Part shown: piece by piece, positions 1 through 13,228 of the stretch
How positions within the stretch are numbered: position 1 is the first letter of the stretch
How the letters are laid out: each line of letters starts with the position of its first letter
Source: Phoebastria nigripes
Lineage: Eukaryota > Chordata > Aves > Procellariiformes > Diomedeidae
Length of the DNA stretch: 64,000 nt
Direction of reading: 5' to 3'
Assembly (NCBI GenBank): GCA_035582835.1
Contig: JAYKAV010000678.1
Location: forward strand, 1,705,754 to 1,769,753
Program-made: the position numbers and the translations under genes
The notes under the pieces: model-generated
Database searches by the model: none
The model's input: the letters and a program-made list of their open reading frames with translations, nothing else
Told to the model about the DNA's origin: nothing

Positions 1-1125
1 AGCATAGAATCATTAAGGTTGGAAAAGACCTCTAAGATCATCAAGTCCAACCGTCAACCCAACACCACCATGCCCACTAAACCATGTCCCCAAGCGCCTC
101 ATCTACACGTCTTTTAAATACCTCCAGGGATGGTGACTCCACCACTTCCCTGGGCAGCCTGTTCCAATGCTTAACCACTCTTTCAGTAAAGAAATTTTTC
201 CTAATGTCCAATCTAAACCTCCCCTGGTGCAACTTGAGGCCATTTCCTCTCGTCCTATCGCTAGTTGCTTGGCAGAAGAGACCAACACCCACCTCGCTGC
301 AACCTTCTTTCAGGTAGTTGTAGAGCGCAATAAGGTCTCCCCTCAGCCTCCTCTTCTCCAGGATAAACAACCCCAGCTCCCTCAGCCGCTCCTCATAAGA
401 CTTGTTCTCCAGACCCTTCACCAGCTTCGTTGCCCTTCTTTGGACACGCTCCAGCACCTCAATGTCCTTCTTGTAGGGAGGGGCCCAAAANTGAACACAG
501 TATTCCAGGTGCGGCCTCACCAGCACCAAGTACAGGGGCACGATCACCTCCCTACTCCTGCTGGCCACACTATTTCTGATACAGGCCAGGATGCCGTTGG
601 CCTTCTTGGCCACCTGGGCACACTGCTGGCTCATATTCAGCCAGCTGTCGACCAGCACCCCCAGGTTCTTTTCCGACAGGCAGCTTTCCAGCCACTCTTC
701 CCCAAGCCTGTAGTGTTGCATGGGTTGTTGTGGCCAAAGTGCAGGACCCGGCACTTGGCCTTGTTGAACCTCACAGAATTGGCCTCAGCCCATCGATCCA
801 GCCTGTTCGGGTCCCTCTGCAGAGCCTTCCTACCCTCGAGCAGATCGACACTGCCGGCCAGCTTGGTGTTGTCTGCAAACTTACTGAGGGAGCACTCAAT
901 CCCCTCATCCAGATCATTGATAAAGACATTGAATAAGACCGGCCCCAAAACGGAGCCCTGGGGGACACCACTCGTGACCGGCCGCCAAGTGGACTTTGCT
1001 CCATTCACCACAACTCTCTGGGCCCGGCCGCCCAGCCAGTTTTTTACCCAGCGAAGAGTATACTTGTCTAAGCCATGAGCCGCCAGCTTCTCTAGGAGAA
1101 TGCTGTGGGAGACAGTGTCAAAGGC
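1..1125 (-). mobile_element. CR1 LINE, 5'-truncated, RT C-terminal part and 3' end
   Basis: On the minus strand the sequence reads from AFDTVSHS (RT motif A tail) through [17 protein letters not shown] (motif C), the conserved [20 protein letters not shown] block and [18 protein letters not shown]. It ends near base 3 in the CATAGAAT complement of the CR1 3' repeat. It is cut at about 1125 on its 5' side and by the window edge on the other. One base is missing from a C run (722-724 on +, three C against four in the other copy), which shifts the frame, so it is a dead fragment. Motif C reads FADN instead of FADD at 868-879. Confidence 0.95.
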
Positions 1126-2157
1126 ATATATTCTGCCCATTCTGCAGTGGGGTATGCAATACCAATGCCCATACCAAAATACCACACCCAGAGTGATGAA
1201 ACTAAACAATTACTGTTGTGAATGCATATTTTTTGTTAGGAAATAAATTGACTTGTGCCACAGATGTTGTCAAATGTGTTTCATAGGCAATATCCTTCTC
1301 ACAGTGAAGTCAATGTCTGTGACTCAGAGCAGGATCAGACTCTCACTCTCATTTCATTTGCTAGATCCCGTTCCCATTGCTATTTTAAAAGACTGCATTC
1401 CCAACAGTGGTCTGATGAATGATTCAATGGACACATAGCCTTGGTTTTGGTGCCTCTGTTATTTTTGTAAAGACTTTTTTTCTGAGTTTACTTCTCCTTC
1501 TTGTTTTCTAATAAATCTAAGCAGTACATCACTAATGTTAATTGCTACTATTTTACCAGAAGTAACTAAATCAGGAAGGCATACATCTCATCCAATATCA
1601 ATACTTCTACCATGAGTATATTACAAATTGGCCTGAGAAATGAAGTATTATTGGACATTAATACTGGACAACACAAAATGTTTTTTTTTAGTTCCCCTTC
1701 ATCTTCTCCTTAAGAGTCCTTTCTGACAAAATATTATATTATGGATTTTGTGGTCGTAATGTTCTTCTGAAGAAAGCTTGTGTTTTAAAAAACTGCTTGC
1801 AATTTTTATTTAAAATCACGTGGATAAATGTATGTAGATCTTTCGATTATTTTTTTAGTTTGTAAACACACTTAGACTTGAAATACAAAGTAGATTCTCT
1901 TTCCTCACATTTTAAGGACAGCATCTCTCAAAATTACACAACATTAATGGCCACACTACTTACACTAACAAAGCCATGACATAATTTAAACATCGTGTGT
2001 TACTGTACATCACCTAACCCACCCTGGGGAATCATTAATACTTTGAGACCCTCTTTTTCTGGGAAGGGGCTGGAGAGGTAACATGGTTTCCTCATTGTGG
2101 AATCAGTGAAATGACTATCTTTTTGTCTTACTTTATAACACTTCTGGCAAAAAGAAG

Positions 2158-2295
2158 AAAACATTCAAGGTCAGGTTGGATGGGGCTCTGAGCAACCTGA
2201 TCTAGTTGAAGATGTCCCTGCCTATGGCAGGGGGGTTGGACTAGATGACCTTTAAAGGTCCCTTCCAACCCAAACTATTCTATGATTCTATGATT
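2158..2295 (+). mobile_element. Short CR1 3' end fragment
   Basis: About 138 bases match the CR1 3' UTR: GGTTGGATGGGGCTCTGAGC, then GGTTGGACTAGATGACC and GGTCCCTTCCAACCC. It finishes with two ATTCTATG units at 2277-2292. This is a severely 5'-truncated copy from a subfamily different from the two long copies. Confidence 0.93.
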
Positions 2296-3369
2296 AAATG
2301 AGTAAATAGTAATTACTGGTGTCTTTCTCGTTATCTTTCTAAACCTATTAGCAGGTATATCCACACAACCATTAGTGTACTCCAACTCGTAACAGTTTGC
2401 TTTGCTATTTGCTAGAACTGTGTCTGCATGACTCTTCATCAGAGTCATCAGCTACTATACACGAGAGCTCATTATGTCACTGTGATGCAAATTCCCATTA
2501 CAGTTATGTTGCATGTTTACCGAGAGGGCTAGGTTTGTGGGTACAGCTATGTTAGCATAATTATACCCATGCAAATATTTTTAATGCAGGCAAGGCCTAA
2601 GGTAGCATGATGTTTTGAACTTCAGTAGGTATAATCTCCTTAATATATAATTCAAGGGACTTGACAAAATATAATATAATTGAAAATGCAATTCAACTTG
2701 AGAATAGCAGTTTGCATGTTAAAAAATTATCTGAAAGGTATATCCCATACAAACACAAATTGCACTGGGAAGATCCCTTACACAGCTGATGTTGTTATAC
2801 ATCAGGAATAAAGTGCCATTGCACCTAATTTTGACCTGGTTTTAGCTCCAAATAAACTTACTAGAGTCAATATATTTTATTTCAGTGGGATATCATGGTT
2901 AAAGCCTGAGCAACAGAAAAAATAACAATAGCTGTCTGATTTTGCACTTATCTAATCTACTGTCGCTTATTTATTGAACAATGATACATGCAAACAAATT
3001 GTACCTTACTTTTAAGATTTCATTCTGGATTCAATAAAGGCTCACGTAACACAGAAAGCCGGTGGGGCAGTTTATAGAGCATTCAATGTCCTAGCTATAG
3101 CAAACAGAGCCTCTGTATTTAATTTAAAAAAGCAATATGCTCACCAGCACACNCTGGATTGAACAATGTAACCTGTGAATAAAATCTTGACAATTATTTT
3201 TTCTTAGTTAAGAAGCGGAAGAATGATTGTTAAACAGGTGTAATTACATGCGTATTTTAATATACAGCAGAGGAAAAGGTAGCTAATCATTTGGAATTCT
3301 TAACTCTGCCAACTGTAATAAGCAAGAGAAATATTGTTTGGAGGGTCAAATTTTTTCAGAAGTTACCCT

Positions 3370-3377
<8 letters not shown>

Positions 3378-3407
<30 letters not shown>
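3378..3407. repeat. Poly-A run (30 A) upstream of the gene
   Basis: A 30-base A homopolymer. The adjoining sequence shows no recognisable retroposed gene. Confidence 0.9.
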
Positions 3408-3410
<3 letters not shown>

Positions 3411-4624
3411 ATGCAATGTACAAAGAAAGAGCTGCGTTTCTTAAAGTTTACATGATAAATGTAGAAGTGTTGTGTGGAATGTGTGGAAGTGTTTGCATTG
3501 GGATTGCATTTATTGATCTTCTCTCAAATAAATAGGGCACTATTCCATTCTATCTCCAAAACAATAACTTTCTTAAAATTGTTTGTGGGACAAAAAACCC
3601 ACCCCAAACAACTATCACTTGAATATGATGATGCTTACAGTTAAAATCCATTTGGAGAAAGAACCAAACCAAATCAGAAGGCAAGCAGATGCAGCGCGCA
3701 CCGAGCCTCTGCAGAGCCAGGGCCGAAGTGCCCAGCGAACAGCCTGGATTCCTTTCCCTGTGCAGGGTGTTACCTCAATGGAGCCGCTCAAGCGCATCTA
3801 CAACAAGGAATTATCTCCTGGCAAGGAAAAGGGGAGACCGTGATCCGGATAACGTTTGCTAGGTGAAGCAAAGTTAACAAACAGCAAAATACTTACACTT
3901 TTTGCAAAACTTATTTTTTTGTGGTCATTGCAAACACTCTTGCACTGTGTGCTTTACTCTTACGGTGTATATACATGCGTGAAAGGTACACAGCATCTTC
4001 TTTAAGACACTAACCAGCTGTTGCTTAGAGGGAAAATCATCCTTTCATTAGCCCTATGACCTCATTCATCATTTTGTCTAAATTCATCATGGGTTGTTTT
4101 GGTTTTTTTTTTTTTTGGTTTTGGTTTTTTTTTTACATTTCCAAACATTTCTCATTTTCCTCCGTTCCAGCCCAGGCTCATCTGGTTGAACCAGACAGGG
4201 TAAAGCCGGTGGCTGGCGGGGCAGCCCCTCCGCGCACCTCAGGGCCCAGCCGGAGCAGGCACGGCACCACCCGACAGCGGCAGGGGTGAGCGTGCCGCCG
4301 CCGCCGCCTTCATTTCACGGGCAAACCGTCAGCCCGGGAAGCCGGCGAGGGAACACCAGGGCAGCCCGGCTCCTCGGTATCATCGCCGGCAAGGCGTGCG
4401 CTCCGCCGCTCGGCCCCGTCTGCGGCCTCGCCTGCAGGCGGGGGCAGAGAAACTTTGCTGGAAGGGCTGCGACGCGACACGCCAGGCAGGGAGCGGGCCG
4501 GGAACCCCTCAAACGTGGTCCCCCAAACCCCCTTGATACCCCCGCCCTCCCTTGTCGGGATGCGGTCGCAGTCCCGCTCCGCGCGGCGGGCTCCGCGCTG
4601 CGGGCAGCCGCCCGAGCCAGCCCC

Positions 4625-4689
4625 NNNNNNNNNNNNNNNNNNNNNNNNNNNNNNNNNNNNNNNNNNNNNNNNNNNNNNNNNNNNNNNNN
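4625..4689. other. Assembly gap (65 N) in the CpG island
   Basis: A run of 65 N interrupts the island. Very GC-rich promoter sequence is commonly lost in short-read assemblies, so the true length is unknown and part of exon 1 may be missing. Confidence 0.98.
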
Positions 4690-4699
4690 CGGGCCGGGG

Positions 4700-4845
4700 G
4701 GGCGGCGGGGCAGGATTAGGTTTCAGGCCGCCGGGGCGTGCCTCAGCGCGCTTCCCCCGCGGCGCGGCTCGGCGCCGTTACTTGGGGGCGGGAAGGGCGA
4801 AGGCGGAGAGCGGGGCCGGGCCGCGGGGCCCGCCGAGCCGCCGGG
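4700..4845 (+). other. MPDZ: Candidate non-coding exon 1 of MPDZ (3' end at 4845)
   Basis: The sequence CCGGG|GTAAGC at 4841-4851 is a near-consensus splice donor inside the CpG island and downstream of the GC box. The first coding exon has a good acceptor and a 60-base 5' UTR segment, so at least one upstream non-coding exon is needed. This donor is the best candidate seen. The 5' boundary is arbitrary and the assignment is inference; other first exons or extra UTR exons in 4.9-13.1 kb cannot be excluded. Confidence 0.35.
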
Positions 4846-6729
4846 GTAAGCGGGGCGCCGGGCCGGGCGGCGGGGAGCGGGGGGAGCCCGCCTGTGCCGT
4901 CCTCCGGGGATGCGGGCAGGGGCCCTCCGTGTCGCTGTAGTTTTGAGCTGCCTTTCAGAACGTATTTATCTCGCGAAGTTTTATTTATCGTTCTGTGGAT
5001 CCACCGGGTTTTGCTGGGGCCGGGAGGGCGGTCGGAGGAGGAGGGAGGCCGTGGAGCCGCGGGGGGCCGAGCTTGTTGCTCCCCCTCCCCGCCCCGGGCC
5101 GAGCTGTCCGCGGGCGGTGGGGAGCGGCGCTGGGGGCCGGGCTGGGCCGCGGCTACGGCCTGCGGCAGGCGGGCGGTCCGCGGGCTCGGGCGGCCTGGCG
5201 GGGAGCCGTCCTCACGTAAACAAAAGCCGACTGTCCACGGCTGCTGCAGGGAGCTCTGCTCGACGCCTCCCCCGCGCCCCCCTTCTCTTCTTTACCCCCA
5301 GCGGGAGTGTTTCATGCCGCGGGGGGGTCTCCTCACCTGCTGCCGCCACAGACCTGCGGGCGGCCGCGGCCCCGGAGGGGGCTCCTGGGCGCAGCGGCCC
5401 TCGCCCAGCGCTTGCGGTCGGCGGCGTTGAGACTCGTTCGGAGCCAAAGCCGGCCCAGAGGCCCGAGCGAGACCGGAGGTTTCCTCCGCGGCGGGTGTGC
5501 CGGCTCCTGGCGGGGCGGCCACCCCGAGTCCTCGGATGCCCGTGCCGGTACCTGTTGCCGTGCTGCTGTTGGCGCTTCTCGCAGGTCCGGACCCCGCTGT
5601 AGCTCTCCGGCATCCCCCGGGTCTGCGTTGAAACGTGACCGTTTTGGCAGAGTGGAAGTGGAGGAGCGAGGCGCAAGCCTCAGTTGTGCCCTTTGATGGG
5701 TCTGGTTGTGCGAAGGAAAGGGTCTGCTTTTTGGGATGGTTTGTTTCTCGTGTGGTTGCCCCCCTTGCTGCCAGTACCTCCCTACGTTACTGGAAAGAGT
5801 GATAGGAAGAAAGAAAGTAAAAGAAAAACGCTCACAAAGCCGACCGGTTGAACTCCGTGTATCACATTTAACAGATTTGATCTGCCATTTGACTGAACAA
5901 TGTTGTATTCTTTTTTTTTTTCCTTTTCCTTTTCTTTCGCTTTTATAAACAGTGCCTCATCCCTTTATATTTTTGCTTCTTAACACATGGAGAAGATTTT
6001 GGTAGTATAAGCTGTTGAACAGAAAACATCCTTACGGGCTTTGGTGCCAGAAGGGGTAGCAGGAGTCTCTTGCCGGAGCAGAGCAGTGATTTACCGTAAT
6101 CAAGCTGAAGGATCTGAATTCTGCCGTTGGGGAAGTCTATTGTGTAATGCCTTGTGGTTTCCATATCAGCACTGCATTTTCCAAGATAATAGCAACTCGC
6201 TGGGAGGGAAGAATCTAAACTGGAAAAGGGGAAAGTGGTAAAATATTTTTGGGAAATGTTATTTGATGCTCCTGTGGAAGCGGAAAGTAATGTAACATTA
6301 GAAGAAAATAATGCAGAATGAAAATATCTAAGGACTAGCAACATTTTTTATGACAGAGGACATCACCTGATTTTTTTCTTTCCAAAATTGTTATCCATTT
6401 TTAGTATACATATGTTTTATCTCTCCGTGTCTTGTTAACAGTAACATGCATGTAACATTTACTGATTAACACTGGTGTTTCTAATGGCTTCCTTTGTGCT
6501 TTCAAGAAGCTTTTTCATCAGGAACTGGATACATTCTCCCCTCTCTTCGCACAAAAGTGCACTAGGAAGTTAGATCAGTATCAGCACTAGGGAAAAGAGA
6601 ACTGCACTACTTACATACTAATGGATGATCTTTATATTCCATCTGGCTATGTGTCTGTGAATTCTTCAGAGAGGAATGCCATACAACTCAGTCACACAGA
6701 TCGCTGTAAATGGTTTTGTTTTAATAGAT

Positions 6730-6771
6730 AACACTTTAATCAGTGTATTGAACACTTTAATCAGTGTATTG
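6730..6771. repeat. Perfect 21-bp tandem duplication
   Basis: The unit AACACTTTAATCAGTGTATTG occurs twice with no mismatch (6730-6750 and 6751-6771) in intron 1. The perfect identity suggests a recent replication-slippage duplication; copy number may vary. Confidence 0.9.
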
Positions 6772-7594
6772 AGAAGCATTATAAAGACCTTTTAAATCAT
6801 CTGCTCCATGTTTCATATAAGAAAATTTAAAATTCTGTGGAGTGTATCCAGTAAATTTTCTAATTGGCTTTATGTTTGAGCACCCTGCTGAAGCAGTTTA
6901 AACCAATACAATGCCATGACAGCAGTATACTGTATCATCATTGGTAAGGACAGTTTTGTTTCACCATTGGCATTCCCAGTCAGTCAATATATAAATACGC
7001 CATTTTTGCCTAGACAGTATTGGAGTATTTCTTTCGTAGGCTTTTCAGACCCTGTCCTTGCATCTGAGACACATTGCACGGTAGTCTTGTTACATGCTGT
7101 AATGATTTTCTACATTACTTGCCTGTTACTGTCACAATATACAATGAGTATTGTATATGTACAAGTTTGTGTTTTCAGTTTGTAAGGAAAATGGTGACTC
7201 TTTGTTGAAGCTTACTGGCAACTGTTCAGTGGGGCTTCTTACTTATTCATTTATGTATGCTGTTGTCACCTCTGTGAAGAATCCAGTATACATTAAGAGG
7301 TGCAACTGTTGTAGAAACTATCTTTCATCAGGTTTAACTGAGTTTAATGAATATGGTAATCAATTGCCTATGCTGAAAACATAAAGAGGCAATATTAACC
7401 ATGCCTGGGTTTCATACATTAATTCAGTATATGTAGTGTCACATATATTCTGCATATACTAAAAAGTTGCTTTTCAGTTTCTGAAGCTAATCCTGTATTT
7501 CAAAAGTTAAAGTGATTCCAATTAATCTCAATTGAAAATATTTACTGAAAGATCTTCTTTTCTGTGAACAGATGATCTGTTAGTTTCCTTAACC

Positions 7595-7618
7595 AAAAAA
7601 AAAAAAAAAAAAAAAAAA
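7595..7618. repeat. Poly-A run (24 A) in intron 1
   Basis: A simple homopolymer followed by an A-rich CCCAAAAAAAGCC segment. Confidence 0.9.
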
Positions 7619-10600
7619 CCCAAAAAAAGCCACCAGAAAAGTTTCCCCTACTATGTTGTTTTTGGCAATACTCTTTATACATTACTTTTGAATACCCTGC
7701 ACATGTTTATCAGTAGGTGAAAGCATTAAGTATAGTTTAGGCCCATTTCCCAGTTGCAATTATAATTTGCACACCAGCTAACATGGGTATTACGCTCATG
7801 CAGGGCTCCTTACAGTGTTACAGAACACTATTAATTAAACACAGTGAACAGATTGCTTGTTCATGCAAAAGCATTCTAAGTTTCCTTAATACATTAGTGT
7901 GATGTGTACAGAAGCTTAAAAATAGTTGAATGTTAAAAATTCTATTTTCATAGTTGCTTGAAAAGACATAATGCTGTTCAGCTCTGTCACAGTACTTTTC
8001 TCTAACATACAGAGCCACTACTGGCATCTTTTTACGTCTTTTTGATGCATTCAGCGTTGTGCTAAATTTCAAGAGGCTAGTAACATCACTTTTCAAACAA
8101 AACTGGTTATAGTCTTAATACAGGCTGTGTGTTAGTTTCTGAACTGCCTTTTTATTTCTGCTTTGAATGTTTCAGAACAATTTTCATTAGCATAGCTTTT
8201 AAATGTAAATTTCAGGCTTCTCGTGCTTGCCTGTTACATTCCAGGTAGTCAGTGGAAATCTGCTTTGTTCCTTGTGGAACAGTGCACGTTAATTTTGCTT
8301 GTACTAAATCCTTAATTTGGATCAGTTCTCTCTTCTGTCATCCAGAAGCGTGCAGTCCAGGGTCTCTTGGCTGATGAAACCAAGTGGTTGATGTTAATTT
8401 GGCAAGCTCATGTCCTGTCAGTAAAATGGTAGGCTAGCCTTTTTTCCCCTTCTTTCTTCCTTTCCACTTTTTGTTTTTGTTTATCCTCCTTTCCCTGTTG
8501 GTCACTGCTCTCCCACATTTACTTCCACACCCTTTCACTGCGTGCTCAAGTATGTGTATCATCTCTTTCATTACGAGTAGTGAAGGCTATACCAGTCAGG
8601 CTGCAGTTGTCAAGTCCTTGTAGTATTGCTCGTAATCCTAGAACGTGCTGTATGCAACAGCAAAATTGCCTTTGTGACAGTGGAAGAATACATAGAAAAG
8701 GATGAGATCTTTCAATTTACCATGAATGGTTTCTGCTGCCTTTATATTGACAAGACTCCCCCCAAGGAGTCTGGAGATCACATTAATTTTCTTCCCGGGG
8801 ATGGTAGCCAGTGTGCGGGAGGTAACTGGGCGAAACAGAAGAGCTCCTGGAAATAGCAGGCAAAGCAGAAGGTTTAGCAGTAATTAGTATCTTCCATTTC
8901 CTGTGTGGTTTCGTTTCCGTTCCTGCGCCAGGCAGTGCTAACACAACATGCCTGTTTGAGTGATAGCCAGAAAGCAGGGGAGGGAAATGACATGGGATAA
9001 AAATCAGGTATGAAAGGATATCTCTAGCCCAGCCAAATCCAGGCCCAGGTGTTGAAATTTAGATTAGAAGTTTTGAAATACTCTTTTTAGCAGCTATAAA
9101 ATGCATGTTGTTCATGCATGTACCGTGCTGCTTAATTGAAACAGATGTAGTTTTAATCTCAAGCAACTCCTAGCCAAAGTTTGGGCCTAGAGATCACTCT
9201 TAAGATAGGCATTTCCTCTGTATCCTCGGAGCACTTCAAGTAATGCAGGAGCTACAGGGCAAAGCCTATTACTGTGTTTTCTATCTTTGGCATTGCGTGT
9301 TTGCTAATCCAGTGCTATGAGCATTAGTTTCCAGGGTATTATCTGAAATGGCTTTGTGAAATAGTAGATGGAGCATCCGTCAGTGAAACAGAGTAAGTTT
9401 CCTTGTAGGAACTACATGATCAGGTGTGAAAGAGTAGTCAGTGGAAGTGGGTCATCTTTCCCTTTTCATGAATCTTTTGGTGGTTTAGCTAAGTGGCTTG
9501 TGTGGTTGCAGTGGAAAGGAGGTGATCAACATAAATTTCATGTCTGTTTTTTAAAATTCTGACACCTGTGGATTTTAGTGTTTTAGGAGTGGGCACAAAG
9601 AAACCAGAGCTGCAGCATGCCAACTGTTTTCTGGCAACTGACCTTATAGAAGGGCAGCATAAAGAGTGGAGAAATGTGTATATACTACATTTTTGTTTGT
9701 TAGCATGGGAAGAATCAAGTTTCAGAAGTGCAAGTTTGAAAGGGGTCATCTTTAACTTTTGTGCNTGCTTAGTAGAAGATGGCATGTTTCTCACCATGTA
9801 CCTGTCTAAAATTACTTCTGTTTTCTACCTTCCTGTTATAAAACAGGAGGAAAAAGAGAAGGTGCTTTTTTTTTTTTTTTAAAGTCACACCTTTCAGATA
9901 CCTGTGCCTTTAAAAACTTGAAAGTGAATTTAACTTGCTATTCGTTTAACAGTATTTCTTGAAGTTGCCAATAAAAAAGTCTAACTCAGTCAGTTTATGT
10001 TCTTATTACTGTGAAGAGATTAATGAACTTTAGCACTGAAATACAAAAATAGTTAAATCTACTTTGAGCTAAGCTAGTAAGCTCTTCGAGGTGTGAACAG
10101 TATTTGTGTCATGGGCTGGTTTTGGCTCCAGACTCCTGTGATATAGACTGCCAGGAGCATGCAAAATGAGAAAGTCAGAACTTAACTTCCCATTTGTGCA
10201 TCCAGAAGTCTGTGATGGCATTATAAAAATATTCACTATAGCAAATGATAGACTTATGCCTTTCAACAAATAATCATGCATGCCTCCATACTTCTCCTCA
10301 GCACATTATTGTTAAAGTACCTAGAAGCAAGCTGGTTTAAAGGCCAGGAGTTGCAGCTGTGGTGGGTGGTAGTGCTTATGGCTATGTCTCTATGGTGCAT
10401 TTTGGACAGATGGGTGCTTGCTTCCCCTGTACTTCGGCTATGTTCATGTGCCACTAAGCTGGTGCTGACAGATCCCACTTGTTAGCATGGATGTGGCACA
10501 GCAGGAGCACAGTCACGTGGCTTTTCACCATTTCAGAGTGCGGGCAGAGCGAACAGGGGTCATCTTGGACTGCGACATGTAGAAATGCTGGTGTGCCTCA

Positions 10601-13152
10601 ATGCACTGCTTCTGTGTCAGAGGAAGTGTCCTGAAGGAAAACATCCTGATGGCAATTTTGATCTTGCTCCTGCTTAGTGCCACAATCAACAAAAGCATTA
10701 AGCTGGTTAGCTGAGGACCGTTTTCCCTGCTAATATAAACACAAAATAAGGAGAATTAAATTGGATTAAAAATGGATTTGCTGACACTGAGATAGCTCTG
10801 GAGCAATATTCCTACCTCTAAAGCATGAGGTAAATAGAAAGTAAATCATGAGTGTCTTAGGAGAGCTAAGGACTTCTTTTCATTGCAAATCAGGTAGGAT
10901 CATCTCCATCTGTAGAGTATGTTTAGGACTTGTGTCTGCTTTTAGAAAGTTTCCGTTATAAATCATCAGAGTTCATACCTCTGGGATTGCACGAACGCAG
11001 TGGTGACCTTGTCCATTCTGTCACTTGTAAAACATGCCTTTCACAGCACACCAAGAGTGAGATTTTAGGCAAGTTGAATCATGATGTAAAGCAATATCCA
11101 GCTACTCCAAAAGATACGGACTTTCTACAGCTGCATCTCTTCTTGAGGTTCTTGGGGAGCTAAAGCAGAAGAACAGTAACCCTGTATTTTTCCTGATTAG
11201 TTTCCCCAGAAGATGAGAGTTAAACATATGATGCTATGTGCTTGTGCGTATAGTACTGTGATAAACAGGATTGTGGCACTGAAATGACTGAAAAATACTC
11301 CACGTCTTTTTTTCTGCACAGTTCTCTGGTTGCATCCACAACACAGCCCCAGAAGTACCTGTAGAGGAAGAACTGGAACAGTGAAACAGGAAAGAACTGC
11401 TTTGGTTGGCATTGCCACTGAGAAAAACACCTGTGAACACAACATAAATGCCTCTATTTGTAAATAGGGGCTCTGAATAGAGGAAGTGATAGTAGTTTGT
11501 TAATCTAGAAGGAAAAGCTCTGAGTGATTAAGGCCTGGGGAAGCCAGCTTCCTTCACAATGTTTAAATAATCTCATCAAGCCCTTCCCATTTAAGATAAA
11601 CATTTTTTGTCTTGTTTTTGTAGAGTGACAAGGTGAAAACACAAGATACTTGGTTTGGTTTTCAGATCTGGTAATCGTGTGCCTCGCCAAGTGAGAAAAC
11701 AAATTCATGAAGGCTTGTTTTTATTTATTACTGAAATGCACAATTTGGATCATGGAATAAAGTTACTTTGACAAAGTCAGATTCAAAGGATTTGAATGTC
11801 TCTTCCTAAGTGGTACATTGTCCTAAAAAGGATGGTCAGCGATTCTATACCAATGTATTGGCAAATTCAAATACAATAAAATGGACTGATAGGAAGCCTC
11901 AGGCATATTGAAACTAGGGAAGTCTTGGCGATGAAACTTGAAACCATTTTAAACCCACTTGATTTGGGGTTTCTGCACAAACTGCAAATAATACAGGTTT
12001 GTCAAAATGTTCATCCTGGCTTGTGTTCCTTCTAAGTGAATCTGTGTTAATAGCTGTTTTCTTGCTTTTATTGTGAGTATCGATTCATCCTTGTCCTGCT
12101 CAGGTTCTATAGCTAATGGTCCTGTTGAATTTTAGTTAGTCTGTCTTACCCAGAGATCTGTCAACACCATTCCTTTCCCTGTTTTTCTCCAAAGTTTCAA
12201 GAAAAGCTCATTTTTCCTGTGTGCTTAGAGATCACAGCTCTCTGCATATTGGTAAGCTCACCAGATTCAAGTTGGGATGCTATACTGAAGTGCTTTCCTA
12301 TTATCAAGAAAACGAAGGCACCATTGTGAAAGATAAGACAATAAATGCACAGCTTAGTTCATACACCTGCAATGATATTTGAACTCCTTGCTTCTCAGCT
12401 GTCCATCTCCATCAAACGTATTCTGTCACTACAAATTTCTGAGCAATTGCAGACACACAGTTGAAAAAAAAAAAACAAATCCCAAAAAGCAACAAAAAAG
12501 AATAAACAAAGCAATTTCAGAATTTCTTCCTCCCAGTGTAGAATTCCTGCCTGGAAACCCACGCTGGCGAAAACCCAGCCGTCATCCAGATCTGAGTCTC
12601 AATTCCAGTAGGCGTAAATAGTAGAGGCTGTAGCGTGAGAGTCCTGCAAGCCTGCATAACGTGAAGACTTTGTGACTTATGTGACTTTTCTTTTTAAAAG
12701 GTGACTTTAAAAAATGTGCTATGGCTCATGCACCTGAAATTGTCAACATAGAGCTTGAAAACTGATCCCGCAGGGAATGTTTTTTATGAATCACTGAAAA
12801 GGAAAGCAATGAAACTGTGTAAAGTGTCAGTGACAGCTATGACTCATAGCTTCTGATTAAAGCAATGCAGGACATGTTGTGTAACAGCATGCAGACAGCA
12901 GCTTTGATATGGAAATGCAAAAATATTACAAAGTATATTCCTAAAAGGAATTTTCAGGCAGGTTTTAAGCTCCAAAGTGATTCAGAATATGGTCACCTCT
13001 GAGGTTATTTTAATTATCCAAGGAGATACGGTTTTTGTGGATTGTTATTTTGCATAGCTGTTTCTTGTTTTCAGAAGTCAAGCTTTTTTCTTCTCCTTCA
13101 GAGCTTAGTGCTTCGATAAATGTGACCCTTTTCCCTTTCTGTTATTTTTCAG

Positions 13153-13228
13153 GGAAATACTGTATTTGCTGCCTCTTACCATTATTGGAGTAGAAGCTGA
13201 GAAGCAGAAAACATGTTGGAAATGATTG
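13153..13228 (+). CDS. MPDZ: MPDZ exon 2: 60-base 5' UTR and start codon
   Basis: The acceptor is a pyrimidine tract ending TTTTTCAG at 13152; the donor is GTAATC at 13229. The ATG at 13213 has A at -3, and an in-frame TGA at 13198-13200 fixes it as the first usable start. It encodes MLEMI plus the first base of an Asp codon, which exon 3 completes. That matches the conserved MPDZ N-terminus, where a start Met-Leu-Glu precedes the L27 helix. A later ATG at 13810 lies in the intron, before the exon 3 acceptor, and is not the start. Confidence 0.9.

Larger units (their letters stand above)
1126..4189. other. Upstream non-coding sequence
   Basis: AT-rich sequence 5' of the promoter. It holds the CR1 3' fragment at 2158-2295, the poly-A run at 3378-3407 and a GGTTTT-rich stretch at 4090-4135. 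I see no exon or RNA gene. The short open frame at 3583-3843 has no recognisable features. Confidence 0.7.
4190..5620 (+). promoter_or_regulatory. CpG island, probable MPDZ promoter
   Basis: A sharp shift from AT-rich flanks to very GC-rich, CpG-dense sequence spans about 1.4 kb upstream of the first coding exon, interrupted by a run of N at 4625-4689. A GC box (GGGGGCGGG) lies at 4784-4792. No TATA box is evident. Housekeeping-type CpG-island promoters of this kind usually drive broadly expressed scaffolds. Long open frames here on both strands are a by-product of GC content, not genes. The transcription start site cannot be placed from sequence alone, and divergent transcription is possible. 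Confidence 0.75.
4846..13152 (+). other. MPDZ: MPDZ intron 1 (provisional 5' limit)
   Basis: About 8.3 kb. The first 0.8 kb is the 3' part of the CpG island. The rest is AT-rich with the 21-bp duplication and poly-A run listed separately. No coding exon or recognisable mobile element was seen; extra 5' UTR exons cannot be excluded. Confidence 0.6.

Noticed and set aside
167..1078. 303-codon plus-strand frame
   Set aside because: It is the antisense shadow of the minus-strand CR1 reverse transcriptase.
4286..5696. Several long frames in the CpG island as genes
   Set aside because: They overlap on both strands, include the N gap, and are rich in Arg, Gly, Pro and Ala, as expected from GC-rich non-coding DNA.
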